This document shows, in pieces, positions 53,015 to 62,267 of a stretch of 64,000 nucleotides of DNA. The translations under genes and the position numbers were made by a program. The notes below the pieces were generated by a model. It did no database searches. It had not been told where the DNA came from and worked only from the letters and a program-made list of their open reading frames with translations. Origin of the DNA: JASHPR01 sp963842355 (GTDB lineage: Bacteria > Actinomycetota > Actinomycetes > Streptosporangiales > Streptosporangiaceae); the NCBI GenBank assembly GCA_963842355.1, contig CAWJGC010000011.1:310001-374000 (forward strand), written 5' to 3'. The first letter of the stretch is position 1, and the number at the start of each line of letters is the position of its first letter.

Positions 53015-53587
53015 ATGACGCTCTCGCTGCCGATCGAGGACGGCGCCAACGAGCTGCTGTCCCGCAGCCCGCTGGCCCTGCTCACCGCGATGCTCCTGGA
53101 CCAGCAGGTGCCGCTGGAGAAGGCGTTCAGCTCGCCCTACCAGCTGGCGCGGCGGCTGGGGCACGAGCCGACCGCCGCCGAGCTGGCCGGCGACGACCCC
53201 GAGGCCCTGGCCGCGGTGTTCAGCCAGCGGCCCGCTCTGCACCGGTTCCCGAAGGCGATGGCCGCCCGGGTCCAGGAACTCGCCCGGATCATCGTGGACC
53301 GCTACGACGGCGACGCCGCCCAGGTCTGGGCGACGGCCGCGACCGGTGCCGAGCTGGCCGGGCGGCTCGCCGACCTGCCCGGGTTCGGCCAGTACAAGGC
53401 GCAGATCACGATGGCGCTGCTGGGCAAGCAGCTCGGCGTGCGGCCGGACGGATGGCGCGAGGCGGCGGGCCGGTTCGGCGAGGAGGGCTCACGCTGGTCG
53501 GTGGCTGACATCACCGACGCCGCCTCGCTGGCCGCCGTCCGCGAGCACAAGAAGCAGCTCAAGGCCGCCGCTAAGGCCCCCAGCTAG
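53015..53587 (+). CDS. HhH-GPD-type base excision repair protein
   Basis: A 190-residue protein of the HhH-GPD family: SPLALLTAMLLDQQVPLEKAF and the helix-hairpin-helix ADLPGFGQYKAQITMALLGKQLGV. Lacks an FeS loop. Shorter than EndoIII and AlkA, like the mycobacterial-type family members whose glycosylase activity is unproven. ATG 53015. Confidence 0.88.
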   Translation: MTLSLPIEDGANELLSRSPLALLTAMLLDQQVPLEKAFSSPYQLARRLGHEPTAAELAGDDPEALAAVFSQRPALHRFPKAMAARVQELARIIVDRYDGDAAQVWATAATGAELAGRLADLPGFGQYKAQITMALLGKQLGVRPDGWREAAGRFGEEGSRWSVADITDAASLAAVREHKKQLKAAAKAPS

Positions 53588-53619
53588 CCCGCCCCGGCCT
53601 GCCCGGCCCCTGGGGCCGA

Positions 53620-53808
53620 TCACCACGCGGCCGCGTTCTGGCCGGATATGCCGCTGGTCGACGGGCTGGGAAAGCCGGGCAGCGGCCTGAAGTGGCTGCC
53701 ATCCACCCGGCCGAAGGCGAAGCAGCTGACGAGCACCTGGACCCCGGTCGGAGCCAGGGACAGCACTCTGAGATCCGGCCGGCCGGGTCGGTGATCGTTC
53801 CGGGCCAC
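53620..53808 (-). CDS. Possible short hypothetical gene
   Basis: A 62-codon frame (RVLSLAPTGVQVLVSCFAFGRVDGSHFRPLPGF) in the 264-bp gap before the ABC permease gene. It lacks a family and a strong ribosome site. It could be a remnant or chance frame. Confidence 0.2.
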   Translation of the reverse strand: MARNDHRPGRPDLRVLSLAPTGVQVLVSCFAFGRVDGSHFRPLPGFPSPSTSGISGQNAAAW

Positions 53809-53851
53809 GGGCCGGCGTTCCGGCCGGGCCCGGACACGCCCCGCTGAAGGG

Positions 53852-54583
53852 TCAGACCGCGTCGCCCTTGAGCGTGAACCCGGACAGCCGGCGGGTGGCG
53901 TATACCAGGGTGGCCACGGTCACGATCGCTCCCATGATCAGCGCCGTGGACAGGGTCAGGCCCGCGTTCAGGGCGGAGTAGTGCGCGATCGAGTTGGCCA
54001 CGCCGAGCGAGTACTGCTCGACCGACAGCAGCCGCGCGCCGCTGACGAAGTTGCCGAGCACCGCCTCCCAGATCAGCACGTACAGCAGCCCCACGGCGAT
54101 CGCCCGGGTGGTGAGCACCGACAGCATGACGAACAGCGCGTTGTAGATCACCGATCCGGCCAGCGCCCCGGCGAACAGCCCGAACGCGAGCTTGCCCGCG
54201 CTCCCGCTCGCGATGATCCCGGCGATTAGCTCGGGCACGGCCACGAAGGCCATGGTCAGCAGCGCCGCGACGCAGAACTTGGTAAAGATCACCGACGAGC
54301 GGCGCACCGGCGTGGCCAGCAGGTGGACGATGCTCCCGTCGTCGATCTCCGCGCCCAGCACGCTGGTGCCGATGATCAGCGCGGTGAGCGGGAGGATCAC
54401 CGAGAACCCGAAGTCGCCGAGGATCCGGCCCGGCCACGGCGTCCCGGGAGGGCGCGCGGCCTTCAGCGCCAGCGTGATCAGGATCAGGATCAGCGGCGGG
54501 ATGGCGAAGATGAGCGCGCGCTTACGGCCGAAGACCCCGCGAAGCGTGATCGAGGCCACGACCCCGTTGAACGCACCAGCCAT
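53852..54583 (-). CDS. ABC transporter permease
   Basis: A 243-residue ABC-2-type membrane protein with six spans (ALIFAIPPLILILITLALKA, FSVILPLTALIIGTSVLGAEI, VCVAALLTMAFVAVPELIAGI and others) and the GAEIDDGSIVHLLATPVRRSSV linker common to this family. ATG 54583; it starts 16 bp after the ATPase stop, the last gene of a four-gene unit. Confidence 0.87.
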   Translation of the reverse strand: MAGAFNGVVASITLRGVFGRKRALIFAIPPLILILITLALKAARPPGTPWPGRILGDFGFSVILPLTALIIGTSVLGAEIDDGSIVHLLATPVRRSSVIFTKFCVAALLTMAFVAVPELIAGIIASGSAGKLAFGLFAGALAGSVIYNALFVMLSVLTTRAIAVGLLYVLIWEAVLGNFVSGARLLSVEQYSLGVANSIAHYSALNAGLTLSTALIMGAIVTVATLVYATRRLSGFTLKGDAV

Positions 54584-54599
54584 GAAATTCTCCTGTGCT

Positions 54600-55511
54600 T
54601 CAGGACTCGACCAGGTAGGCGAAGACGCTTTCCAGCGACTCGTCCTCGGGCAGTAGCTCGCGCAGCCGGATGTCGCGGTCGCGGGCGACCACCGCGAGTT
54701 CCCGGCTGAACCGGCCGTAGTCGGAGGCCCGCACCTGCAGGCCGCCGCTCGTCAGTTCGATCCCGGTCACCGCCGGGCTGCCGATCAGCGCGGAACCGAG
54801 CAGGCGGTCGTCGGAGGTGCGGACCAGGAACACGTGCGGCCGGCTGGTCATCAGGCGCCGGATCGCGCGGAAGTCGCCGGAGGCGGCGAGCCGCCCGGCC
54901 ACGATCACCTGGATGGTGCCGGCCAGGCGCTCGACCTCCTCCAGGATGTGCGAGCTGAGCAGGATCGTGCGTCCCTCGGCGCCGAGCTTGGTCAGCAGGT
55001 CCATCATGTGCAGGCGCTGCCGCGGGTCCATCCCGTTGAACGGCTCGTCGAGCAGCAGCACCTCGGGGTCGTGCACCAGCGCGGCCGCCACCTTGATCCG
55101 CTGCCGCATCCCCTTCGAGTACGTCGAGATCTTGCGGTCCTGCGCGTCGGCCATGTCCACGATCGCGATCGCGCGGCGCACCGCGGTCTGCGGGTCGGCG
55201 AGCCGGTGCAGCTTCGCCGTGGCGCGCACGAACTCCTCTCCGGTGAGGAACGCGTAGACGGAATCGCGTTCTGGCACCAGCCCGACCGTCCGGTAGATAT
55301 CCGGGTTGCGCCAGGCGGCCGCGGCGCCGACGGTCAGCTCGCCCCGGGAAGGCGGCAGGAAGCCCGCGATCAGGTGCAGCAGGGTGGACTTGCCCGCGCC
55401 GTTCGGACCGAGCAGGCCGGTGACGCCGGGGCCGATGGTCATCGTGATGTCGTTGACCGCGACCACGTTCCCGTACCAGCGGGTGACGTTGCGCAGCTCG
55501 ATACTGGTCAC
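54600..55511 (-). CDS. ABC transporter ATP-binding protein
   Basis: A 303-residue ATPase: Walker A GPNGAGKST, signature YSKGMRQRIKVAAAL (a relaxed S-K-G-M-R-Q form), Walker B EVLLLDEPFNGMDP, switch His in SSHILEEVERLAG. The GTG start at 55511 overlaps the preceding permease stop (GTGA). Probably works with the permease downstream. Confidence 0.9.
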   Translation of the reverse strand: MTSIELRNVTRWYGNVVAVNDITMTIGPGVTGLLGPNGAGKSTLLHLIAGFLPPSRGELTVGAAAAWRNPDIYRTVGLVPERDSVYAFLTGEEFVRATAKLHRLADPQTAVRRAIAIVDMADAQDRKISTYSKGMRQRIKVAAALVHDPEVLLLDEPFNGMDPRQRLHMMDLLTKLGAEGRTILLSSHILEEVERLAGTIQVIVAGRLAASGDFRAIRRLMTSRPHVFLVRTSDDRLLGSALIGSPAVTGIELTSGGLQVRASDYGRFSRELAVVARDRDIRLRELLPEDESLESVFAYLVES

Positions 55512-56521
55512 GCGGCACCCGCCTTCCGGTAGCGGGCGGCCAGGCCGGCCAGGCTGACCGCGAGCAGCAGGAGCAGCATCGCCCCGTAGAGCGGGCCGTA
55601 GTGACCCACGCCGGGAAGCGGGCTCGGGGAGGTGCCGCCGAGCCACTGCCGCACGCCGTCGAGAGTCCAGAACGGGCTCACCAGGCCGGATAGGTGGGTC
55701 CCGGTGGTCGCCACCTGCGTGGTCTGCACGAAATTGTGCGGGCCGGGGCCCGCCCCGGGTGGCGGCGCCCCCGGCGGGGGCGCTATCGCGTGGGCCACGT
55801 TCCGCTGGGTGACCGCGATCAGGATCCCGCCCAGGATCCAGGTGAGGAAGAAGTAGATCGCGATCGCGCCGGTCGCGTAGGCCCGGCGGCCGCTCAGCGA
55901 CGCGAGGACCAGGCCGATCGCCGCCAGCAGCACGGCCCACATCAGCCCGACCAGCAGGCCGGGGATCAGGGCCTTCGTCTGCTGCCAGATCGCGCTGCCG
56001 CCGTGCGCCTGAGCGATCGTGCCGACGTAGAGCAGCAGCAGCGGGATCTCGATCATGACCAGGCACGCCGTGACGAACGCGGCGAGCTTGGCCAGCGGGT
56101 AGTCCAGGCGGCGCAGCGGCCGGCAGAAGTACAGCGGCAGCACGTGGCTGCGCAGGTCACGGGAGACCAGCTCGGGCGCCTGCGCGGCGATGAAGATGAT
56201 CATCACGACCACGCGGAGCTGGAAGTTATACGTGTCGTAGGGGAACAAGCGGCCGTTGTTCTGGGCGACGGAGACCGCGCTGGCCACCGCGGGCAGGCAG
56301 ATGACCACGAAGGTGAGCACCGGCACGATCTTGGCCTTGGCCCCGCGCCCGAGGCCGAACGCGGAGCGCACGCTGTGCCAGTACAGCGCGCGGATGATCT
56401 GCGGCAGGCCTAGCCGCCGCCCGGTGTAGCGGCGGTAGCCGATGTCGTGGATGACCCCGGTCTGGTTGCCGGCCTGGGGGGACGAGCCGTCCAGGCCCCC
56501 CCGTTCAGTTGACAGGGACAT
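55508..56521 (-). CDS. ABC transporter permease
   Basis: A 337-residue membrane protein. Opens with VIHDIGYRRYTGRRLG, a motif of actinomycete ABC permeases of this type, then six spans and a Pro/Gly loop (IAPPPGAPPPGAGPGPHN) before the last spans. ATG 56521, inside the end of the upstream ATPase gene (17-bp overlap). Confidence 0.88.
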   Translation of the reverse strand: MSLSTERGGLDGSSPQAGNQTGVIHDIGYRRYTGRRLGLPQIIRALYWHSVRSAFGLGRGAKAKIVPVLTFVVICLPAVASAVSVAQNNGRLFPYDTYNFQLRVVVMIIFIAAQAPELVSRDLRSHVLPLYFCRPLRRLDYPLAKLAAFVTACLVMIEIPLLLLYVGTIAQAHGGSAIWQQTKALIPGLLVGLMWAVLLAAIGLVLASLSGRRAYATGAIAIYFFLTWILGGILIAVTQRNVAHAIAPPPGAPPPGAGPGPHNFVQTTQVATTGTHLSGLVSPFWTLDGVRQWLGGTSPSPLPGVGHYGPLYGAMLLLLLAVSLAGLAARYRKAGAA

Positions 56522-57491
56522 GGGATGCCTCCGGCGCCTCGTCCCGGAACAGTTCCTCGACCCGGCGGCGGCGCTGCTCGAGCCGGTTGAGCGGTAGGCC
56601 GAGATCCGCGACCGCGTCGCGGACGGTGTCGTACGTCCCGTCGCCTTCGAGCCGGACCAGCAGCGCCCGCTGGTACCGCCGGGGCTCGAGACCGCGCTGC
56701 TCGAGTTCGGCCAGCAGCTTCTCCGAGCCCTCGTCGACCTCGATCAGCAGGACCTGGCTCGCCTGGGTCATGCTGGTCATCGTGTCGGCGCGCAGCAGCC
56801 GGCCGCCGTCGATCGCCACCAGGTGATCGCAGATCCGCTCGATCTCACCGAGCAGGTGCGAGGCCACCACGATGGAGATCCCGAACTCCGCGCCGATCCG
56901 GCTGATCAGCTCCAGCATGGAGTTGCGCCCGGCCGGGTCGAGTCCGACGGTCGGCTCGTCGAGCAGCAGCAGCCGGGGGTCGCCGACCAGCGCCTGGGCC
57001 AGCTTGACCCGCTGCTTCATGCCGGTCGAGTAGGTGCCGATCTGCCGGTAGCGCTCCTCGTACAGGCCGACGTGGCGGAGCGACTCGGCGGCCCGTTCCT
57101 TGGCCGCGGTCGGCGGCAGCCCGGACATGCGGCCGAGATGGGTGACGAACTCGGTGGCGGTGACGTCCGGCGGCAGGCAGTCGTGTTCCGGCATGTAGCC
57201 GGTCAGCGCCCTGATCCGATCGGCGTTGCGCAGGCAGTCGCCGCCGAGCACCCTCGCCTGCCCGCTCGTCGGTGCGAGCAGGCCGAGGAGGATCTTGATC
57301 AGGGTCGACTTGCCCGCGCCGTTGGCGCCGACCAGACCGGTGATGCCGGGCACCACGGTCACCGTGAGCGCGTCGAGCGCGGTGATCGCGCCAGGGTATC
57401 GCTTCGTCAGCGCGGTGGTCTGGATGACCGCCGCCCCGGGATCCGGTTCCGCGGGCGGGCTCGCCGCCCGCGGTGACGGCTGAACGCTCAC
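56505..57491 (-). CDS. ABC transporter ATP-binding protein
   Basis: A 328-residue ATPase: Walker A GANGAGKST, signature YSTGMKQRVKLAQAL, Walker B LLLLDEPTVGLDP, switch His in ASHLLGEIERI. Begins the four-gene unit (ATPase, permease, ATPase, permease), which may form one heteromeric exporter or two. GTG 57491. Confidence 0.9.
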   Translation of the reverse strand: MSVQPSPRAASPPAEPDPGAAVIQTTALTKRYPGAITALDALTVTVVPGITGLVGANGAGKSTLIKILLGLLAPTSGQARVLGGDCLRNADRIRALTGYMPEHDCLPPDVTATEFVTHLGRMSGLPPTAAKERAAESLRHVGLYEERYRQIGTYSTGMKQRVKLAQALVGDPRLLLLDEPTVGLDPAGRNSMLELISRIGAEFGISIVVASHLLGEIERICDHLVAIDGGRLLRADTMTSMTQASQVLLIEVDEGSEKLLAELEQRGLEPRRYQRALLVRLEGDGTYDTVRDAVADLGLPLNRLEQRRRRVEELFRDEAPEASHVPVN

Positions 57492-57852
57492 GTGCCTCGG
57501 CCTCGCAATCGTCTGATCTGCCGCGGGCCCGGCCCCGGGCCGGGCTGCGCGGTTGGATCCCGTGGCGGTGGCCCCGTGATCGTGGCCCGGTGGTGGCCCG
57601 GTGGCGGTGGCCCCGTGTTAGTGGCGCGGCGGTGGCTGGGCCGTTGCCGCGGTGATGCGGTGCCGCTGGCACAGCCACCGTGCCGCGCTCCTAGCGTGCG
57701 CGCTCCGCAGGCCCGCTGTCGTCACCCCGAAGTCTGATGTTGGCTCCATCCTCAGCGCTACTCCGGCCGCGCAGCGGCACGGCCAGTGGGTAGGGTTTTT
57801 GCGAGGGATGCCGGGTTAGCGGGCCCGGCCCGGTTGCGAAGGACTGGACGGC
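57492..57852. other. 361-bp divergent intergenic region with GGTGGCCCC repeats
   Basis: The first half (about 57560-57640) consists of short direct repeats of GGTGGCGGTGGCCCCGTG-type sequence. GTGCC-GCT-GGCAC (about 57661-57673) forms a small stem. The right end carries the promoter and leader of the DUF4129 operon; no ribosome-site or gene is evident in the repeats. Confidence 0.5.
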
Positions 57853-58803
57853 ATGACGCAGCAGCGCCCGCGGGCCGCCGGCCGACGCGGCGACGTCCCG
57901 GGATGGGGGCGGGCCCGCGTCGCGGTGGCCGCCGGCCTGCTCGCGCTGGCCGCGGCCGGGCTTCGCGTCCACGCGCGCCCGCCCGCGCTCGACGGCCCGT
58001 TCCGGCACGACGGCCTGGTGATCGGGGTTGTCCTCGAAACGGTGCTGGCCTGCCTGCTGGTCGCGATCGCGGTCCGGCACTCGCGAGCGCCGCGCGACGC
58101 GCTCCTGGCCGCCCGGTTGCGCAGCCTGCTCGGCTACGTCGTCGGCCTCGGTCTCATCGCGATCCCGGCCGCGTACCTGCTGAGCAGGCACGTGCATCCC
58201 CGCGAGCTGCCGCGGCCGCAGCGTGCCACCCGCCCGCCGCCGCCGGCCGTGCCCAGGTCCGGGCACCCGGGCGGCTACCCGATCGTCGGGATCATCGTGG
58301 TCCTCATCATCGGCACGCTGCTGGCCGCGGCCCTGATCTACGCGATCGTGCGCCTGGTGTCGATGCGCCGCGGGGTCTGGGCCGGCTGGCGCAGGCGAGC
58401 CGCGGGCCTGGCCATCGAGCCCTCGAACGGTGACGACGAGTCCGATCTTGCGCAGGCTGTCGCGTCCGGGCAGCGCGCGCTGCGCCGTCTTGACGATGCC
58501 CGGGCCGCGATCATCGCGTGCTACGTGGCCATGGAGGAAAGCCTGGCCCGGGCCGGAGCGGCCCGGGGCGCCGCGGACACCCCCGACGAGCTGCTCGCCC
58601 GGGCCGCCGGCCAGGGCCTGGGCACGGGGGGCGCCGCGGCCCGGCTGACCGCGCTGTTCTACGAGGCGCGGTTCTCCAGCCACCCGATGCCGCCGGCCGG
58701 GCGGGATGCGGCGGAGCGGGCACTGCGGGACCTGGCCGCGAGCCTCGGGCCCGGGTCCGGGCCCGAGGCCGCGGTCGGCGGACGAGACCGGGAGGGCGGA
58801 TGA
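57853..58803 (+). CDS. DUF4129 domain membrane protein
   Basis: A 316-residue protein with three membrane spans (VAVAAGLLALAAAGLRV, LVIGVVLETVLACLLVAIAV, IVGIIVVLIIGTLLAAALIYAIV) and a C-terminal DUF4129 domain (AIIACYVAMEESLARAGAARGAADTPDELL...LTALFYEARFSSHPM). It starts the DUF4129/MoxR/DUF58 operon usual in actinomycetes, which is linked to cell-surface or membrane protein maturation. ATG 57853; ends in an ATGA overlap. Confidence 0.88.
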   Translation: MTQQRPRAAGRRGDVPGWGRARVAVAAGLLALAAAGLRVHARPPALDGPFRHDGLVIGVVLETVLACLLVAIAVRHSRAPRDALLAARLRSLLGYVVGLGLIAIPAAYLLSRHVHPRELPRPQRATRPPPPAVPRSGHPGGYPIVGIIVVLIIGTLLAAALIYAIVRLVSMRRGVWAGWRRRAAGLAIEPSNGDDESDLAQAVASGQRALRRLDDARAAIIACYVAMEESLARAGAARGAADTPDELLARAAGQGLGTGGAAARLTALFYEARFSSHPMPPAGRDAAERALRDLAASLGPGSGPEAAVGGRDREGG

Positions 58804-59354
58804 GTAACCAGGCTGCGGGCGCGCCGGAGAACGGCTGGCGGGGAGCGGTTCCCGAGATCGTCATCGCGGCCGTCGTGGTCGCGGTCGCGGCGGTCACCGG
58901 CTACGCAGCCGCCGGGCTGGCCGGGACCGCGGTGGTGGTGGCCGTCGCGGCGGTGGCCGCGCTCGCGGTGCTGCGCGGCCTGCTGCCGTCGGCACACGAA
59001 GTCCAGGACGGCGGCCCGCCCGCCGACTCCGAGGTGATCCCGGCCACGTTCGCCGGCTACTGGCGCAAGCGCGCGGGGCTGGTCGACGGCACGCGGTCCG
59101 GGCCCGCGTACGACGCGGAGCTGCGCGGCACGCTGGAGCGTCTGCTGACCGCGCGGCTCGCCGAGCACCACGGCGTCAGCCTGCGCGACGATCCGGCCGC
59201 CGCGCGGCGGCTGCTGTGCCCCCGCCCGCGCGACGAAGCCCTGTGGTACTGGGTCGACCCGGCGCGGCCCCCGGTCACGGCGGCCAGGGCGCCCGGCATC
59301 CCGCCGCGCACGCTGGCCCGGCTCATTGACCGACTGGAGCGACTTGGTGACTGA
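58800..59354 (+). CDS. Small membrane protein of the MoxR operon
   Basis: A 184-residue protein with two adjacent spans near the start (IVIAAVVVAVAAVTGYAAAGLAGTAVVVAVAAVAALAVL), then a soluble part with YWRKRAGLVDGTRSGPAYDAELRGTLERLLTARLAE. ATG 58800 overlaps the preceding stop by 4 bases. The family is unnamed but is commonly in this place. Confidence 0.75.
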   Translation: MSNQAAGAPENGWRGAVPEIVIAAVVVAVAAVTGYAAAGLAGTAVVVAVAAVAALAVLRGLLPSAHEVQDGGPPADSEVIPATFAGYWRKRAGLVDGTRSGPAYDAELRGTLERLLTARLAEHHGVSLRDDPAAARRLLCPRPRDEALWYWVDPARPPVTAARAPGIPPRTLARLIDRLERLGD

Positions 59355-60348
59355 CCACGGTGCAGCCGACCCCGGGAGCACTCCCGTCCGTACCGCCGAG
59401 CGGTGCGCCGCCGTCCTGAACGAGATCGAACGGGCGGTGGTCGGCCACCGCCGGGCCCTCGAGCTGGTGATGATCGGTATCCTGGCGGGCGGCCACATCC
59501 TGCTCGAGGACCTGCCCGGGCTCGGCAAGACCCTGATCGCCCGGTCCTTCGCGCGGGCGCTCGGCCTGGACTTCGCCCGGATCCAGTTCACTCCGGACCT
59601 GCTGCCGTCGGACGTGGTCGGGGCGTCACTGTACGACCAGCGGACCGGTCAGATGGTGTTCCGGGCCGGGCCGGTCTTCACCCAGCTGCTGCTCGCCGAC
59701 GAGATCAACCGCACGCCACCGAAGACCCAGGCGGCGCTGCTGGAAGCCATGGGCGAGGGACAGGTCAGCATCGACGGCGAGACCCGCCCGCTCCCCCGGC
59801 CCTTCGTCGTGCTCGCCACCGACAACCCGATCGAGTACGAGGGTACGTATGAGCTGCCGGAGGCTCAGCTCGATCGGTTCGTGATGCGGCTGCGGCTCGG
59901 CTACCTGCCGATCGCCGACGAGGTGGCGATGCTGCAGCGGCGGCTGGACCGCGCCACCGAGAAGGCCGAGCTCGACCAGGTCACCGACGCCGGCGAGCTG
60001 ATCTGGCTGCGCCAGTCGCTGGAGCGGGTGGAAGTCGCCGCCGACCTGCTCGAGTACGTGGTCGCCATCATCCGGGCGACCAGGGAGCACCCGCAGATCC
60101 AGGTCGGCGCCAGCCCGCGCGGCGCGCTGGCCCTGGTCCAGCTGGCGCGGGGCCAGGCGCTGCTGCGGATGCGCGACTACGTGATCCCCGACGACATCAA
60201 GAGCGTCGCGGTCCCGGCCCTGGCCCACCGGATCACGCTGCGGCCCGAGCTGTGGGTACGGCAGGTCAGCTCCGACGACGTGGTGACGCGGCTGCTGGCG
60301 ACCGTGCCGACCCCGCGAACCGACCCCGCTGCCCCGTTGCGGGCGTGA
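59347..60348 (+). CDS. MoxR family AAA+ ATPase
   Basis: A 333-residue AAA+ ATPase: Walker A EDLPGLGKT, Walker B LLLADEINRTPPKTQAALLEAM, sensor PFVVLATDNPIEYEGTYELPEAQLDRF. Acts as a chaperone for the DUF58/vWA partner. GTG 59347 is preferred over TTG 59326; it overlaps the previous gene by 8 bp. Confidence 0.92.
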   Translation: MTDHGAADPGSTPVRTAERCAAVLNEIERAVVGHRRALELVMIGILAGGHILLEDLPGLGKTLIARSFARALGLDFARIQFTPDLLPSDVVGASLYDQRTGQMVFRAGPVFTQLLLADEINRTPPKTQAALLEAMGEGQVSIDGETRPLPRPFVVLATDNPIEYEGTYELPEAQLDRFVMRLRLGYLPIADEVAMLQRRLDRATEKAELDQVTDAGELIWLRQSLERVEVAADLLEYVVAIIRATREHPQIQVGASPRGALALVQLARGQALLRMRDYVIPDDIKSVAVPALAHRITLRPELWVRQVSSDDVVTRLLATVPTPRTDPAAPLRA

Positions 60349-61653
60349 ATGTCCGCGGCGGCGCAGCGGGATCAGGCGGCGGGGACGGACACACCGGTCC
60401 GCGAGGTCGGATTGCACTGGTCCCGGTCGGCGCACGCGCTGCGGCTGACCACCCTCGCGCTGGCCGGGCTGATCCTCGCGGTCCTCACCAGGCGGCCCGA
60501 GTTCGTCGGCGTCGCCGCCCCGGCGGTCCTGCTGCTGGCGGCCAGGCGGCGGGATCAACCGACCCGGATCGGCCTCGGCGTGCGGCCGAGCGCGCGCAGC
60601 GTCTCCGAGGGCGAAGAGGCTGACCTGGGCGTGACGGTGACCGGCTACCGCGATCATGCTGTGGAACTGCTGGTGCACCCGCGGTATGCGGTCGTGCCGG
60701 GACCGGCCGGGAGCGCGCAGGCCGGGAGCGAGTCCCGCCTGCCGTTTCACGTGAGCCGCTCGGGGCGCCGGAGCCTGGGCGGCCTGGAGATCACGCTCAG
60801 GGACCGGTGGCGGCTGACCGAGGGTCGCGCAGCGGCGGAACTGCCGGTGATCGACTGCTATCCGCGGCCCGCGCAGCAGGACACCACCGTGGTGCTCAGC
60901 CGGCTGCCCAGCCGTCTCGGCGAGCATCCGTCCCGCTCGCCGGGCGAGGGCATGGAGTTCACCGGCGTACGCGAGTTCGCTCCCGGCGACCGGCAGCGCC
61001 GGATCAACTGGCCGGCCACCACCAGGCGGGGGCGGCTGCAGCTCAACACGTTCGCGGCCGAGCGCACCCAGAACGTCGTCATCGTGGCCGACATGACCTC
61101 CGATGTCGGCGAGCCCGGATCCACCCCGGTCGATCTCGCCCTCCGCGGTGCCGCCGCCGCGGCCCGCGCCTACCTGGCGGTCAGAGACCGGGTCGGGTTC
61201 GTCCGCTACCAGCGCGGCCTGCTCTGGATCGCCCCGGGCCTCGGCCCGCGCCACTACTACCGGATCATGGACCTGATGCTGGCCGCTCCCGGGACTCTTT
61301 CCAGTCCGGTCACGCGCGGGGACATCATCCGGCTGCCGCGGGCCGCCCTGCCGCCCGGCGCGCTCATCCTCGTGTTCAGTCCGCTGCTGGAGCGCCGGCT
61401 GGTCGAGACCCTGCGCGACCTGCGCGAGCGGGGCTTTGCCCTGCTGATCATCGACGTGCTGAACGCCGAGCCGTCGGGCGGGACGGACGGCATCTCCCGG
61501 CTGGCCCGGCGGATCTGGCGGATGGAGCAGGAGGCGATCAGGTTCTCGCTCCGCGAACTCGGCATACCGCTGGTGCCCTGGGACGGCGAGCAGAGCCTCG
61601 ACGAGCCGCTGGCCCCGTTCACCAGGCGGGTGATGGTGAGCCATCGGGGATGA
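60349..61653 (+). CDS. DUF58 domain protein
   Basis: A 434-residue protein: two membrane spans, then the DUF58 core (GMEFTGVREFAPGDRQRRINWPATTRRGRLQLNTFAAERTQNVVIVADM) with a vWA-like MIDAS-type region. It adjoins MoxR directly (60346-60349) and is its likely client or partner. Confidence 0.92.
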   Translation: MSAAAQRDQAAGTDTPVREVGLHWSRSAHALRLTTLALAGLILAVLTRRPEFVGVAAPAVLLLAARRRDQPTRIGLGVRPSARSVSEGEEADLGVTVTGYRDHAVELLVHPRYAVVPGPAGSAQAGSESRLPFHVSRSGRRSLGGLEITLRDRWRLTEGRAAAELPVIDCYPRPAQQDTTVVLSRLPSRLGEHPSRSPGEGMEFTGVREFAPGDRQRRINWPATTRRGRLQLNTFAAERTQNVVIVADMTSDVGEPGSTPVDLALRGAAAAARAYLAVRDRVGFVRYQRGLLWIAPGLGPRHYYRIMDLMLAAPGTLSSPVTRGDIIRLPRAALPPGALILVFSPLLERRLVETLRDLRERGFALLIIDVLNAEPSGGTDGISRLARRIWRMEQEAIRFSLRELGIPLVPWDGEQSLDEPLAPFTRRVMVSHRG

Positions 61654-62249
61654 CCATGCCGCCGCAGGAGACGCCACAACCGCGCGCGCAGCCGCGCCGC
61701 TTCGCCGCGGCCAGGACCGGCACTGCCGCCGGCCTGCTCGCCGCGGGCTGTGTCGCCTGGTCCGCCGTCCCCGTGTCGGGCACGGGCCGCGGAGGCATCG
61801 CGGTCCTGGCCGTCGCCGCGGCGTGCGCCGCGCTCGGCGCGCTGAGGCTCACGCTCGGCGGCTCGCCGGCCGATCCGGTCAGCCTGGCCGGCCCCGGGGA
61901 GCGTTTCGGGCGCACCCTGGCCGACCTGGTGCGCGTCGTGCCGTGGGCCGAGGGCACGGTCGTCGCCGTGCTGGTGCTCGAGGCGCTGCACCGCTCCCGG
62001 CCCTGGCACACGGGCCTGCTCGGCGCGGCTCTGCTGGCCTACCTGTTCGCCGTGCACCTGACCGAGACCCGGGCCCGGCTGTCCGTGCTCCGGCCCCAGG
62101 TTCCGCTGCTCGCGGCCGGGCTCGGGCTGCTGGTGCTCGCGGTCGGCGCGGCCATGCTCCCCGCGGAGACCGGATCCGCGGCCGACCTGATGGCCGTGCT
62201 GGCGGCCGTGGCCGCGGTCGCCGTCGGCGCCCTGGTTCTCCCCGTGTGA
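61650..62249 (+). CDS. Hypothetical membrane protein
   Basis: A 199-residue protein with about six hydrophobic segments (AAGLLAAGCVAWSAV, GGIAVLAVAAACAALGALRL, GTVVAVLVLEALHRS, TGLLGAALLAYLFAVHL, LLAAGLGLLVLAVGAAML, LMAVLAAVAAVAVGALVL). ATG 61650 overlaps the DUF58 stop (ATGA). It ends the operon. No family recognised. Confidence 0.75.
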   Translation: MTMPPQETPQPRAQPRRFAAARTGTAAGLLAAGCVAWSAVPVSGTGRGGIAVLAVAAACAALGALRLTLGGSPADPVSLAGPGERFGRTLADLVRVVPWAEGTVVAVLVLEALHRSRPWHTGLLGAALLAYLFAVHLTETRARLSVLRPQVPLLAAGLGLLVLAVGAAMLPAETGSAADLMAVLAAVAAVAVGALVLPV

Positions 62250-62267
62250 CCAGAGCGCCCGGTCATA

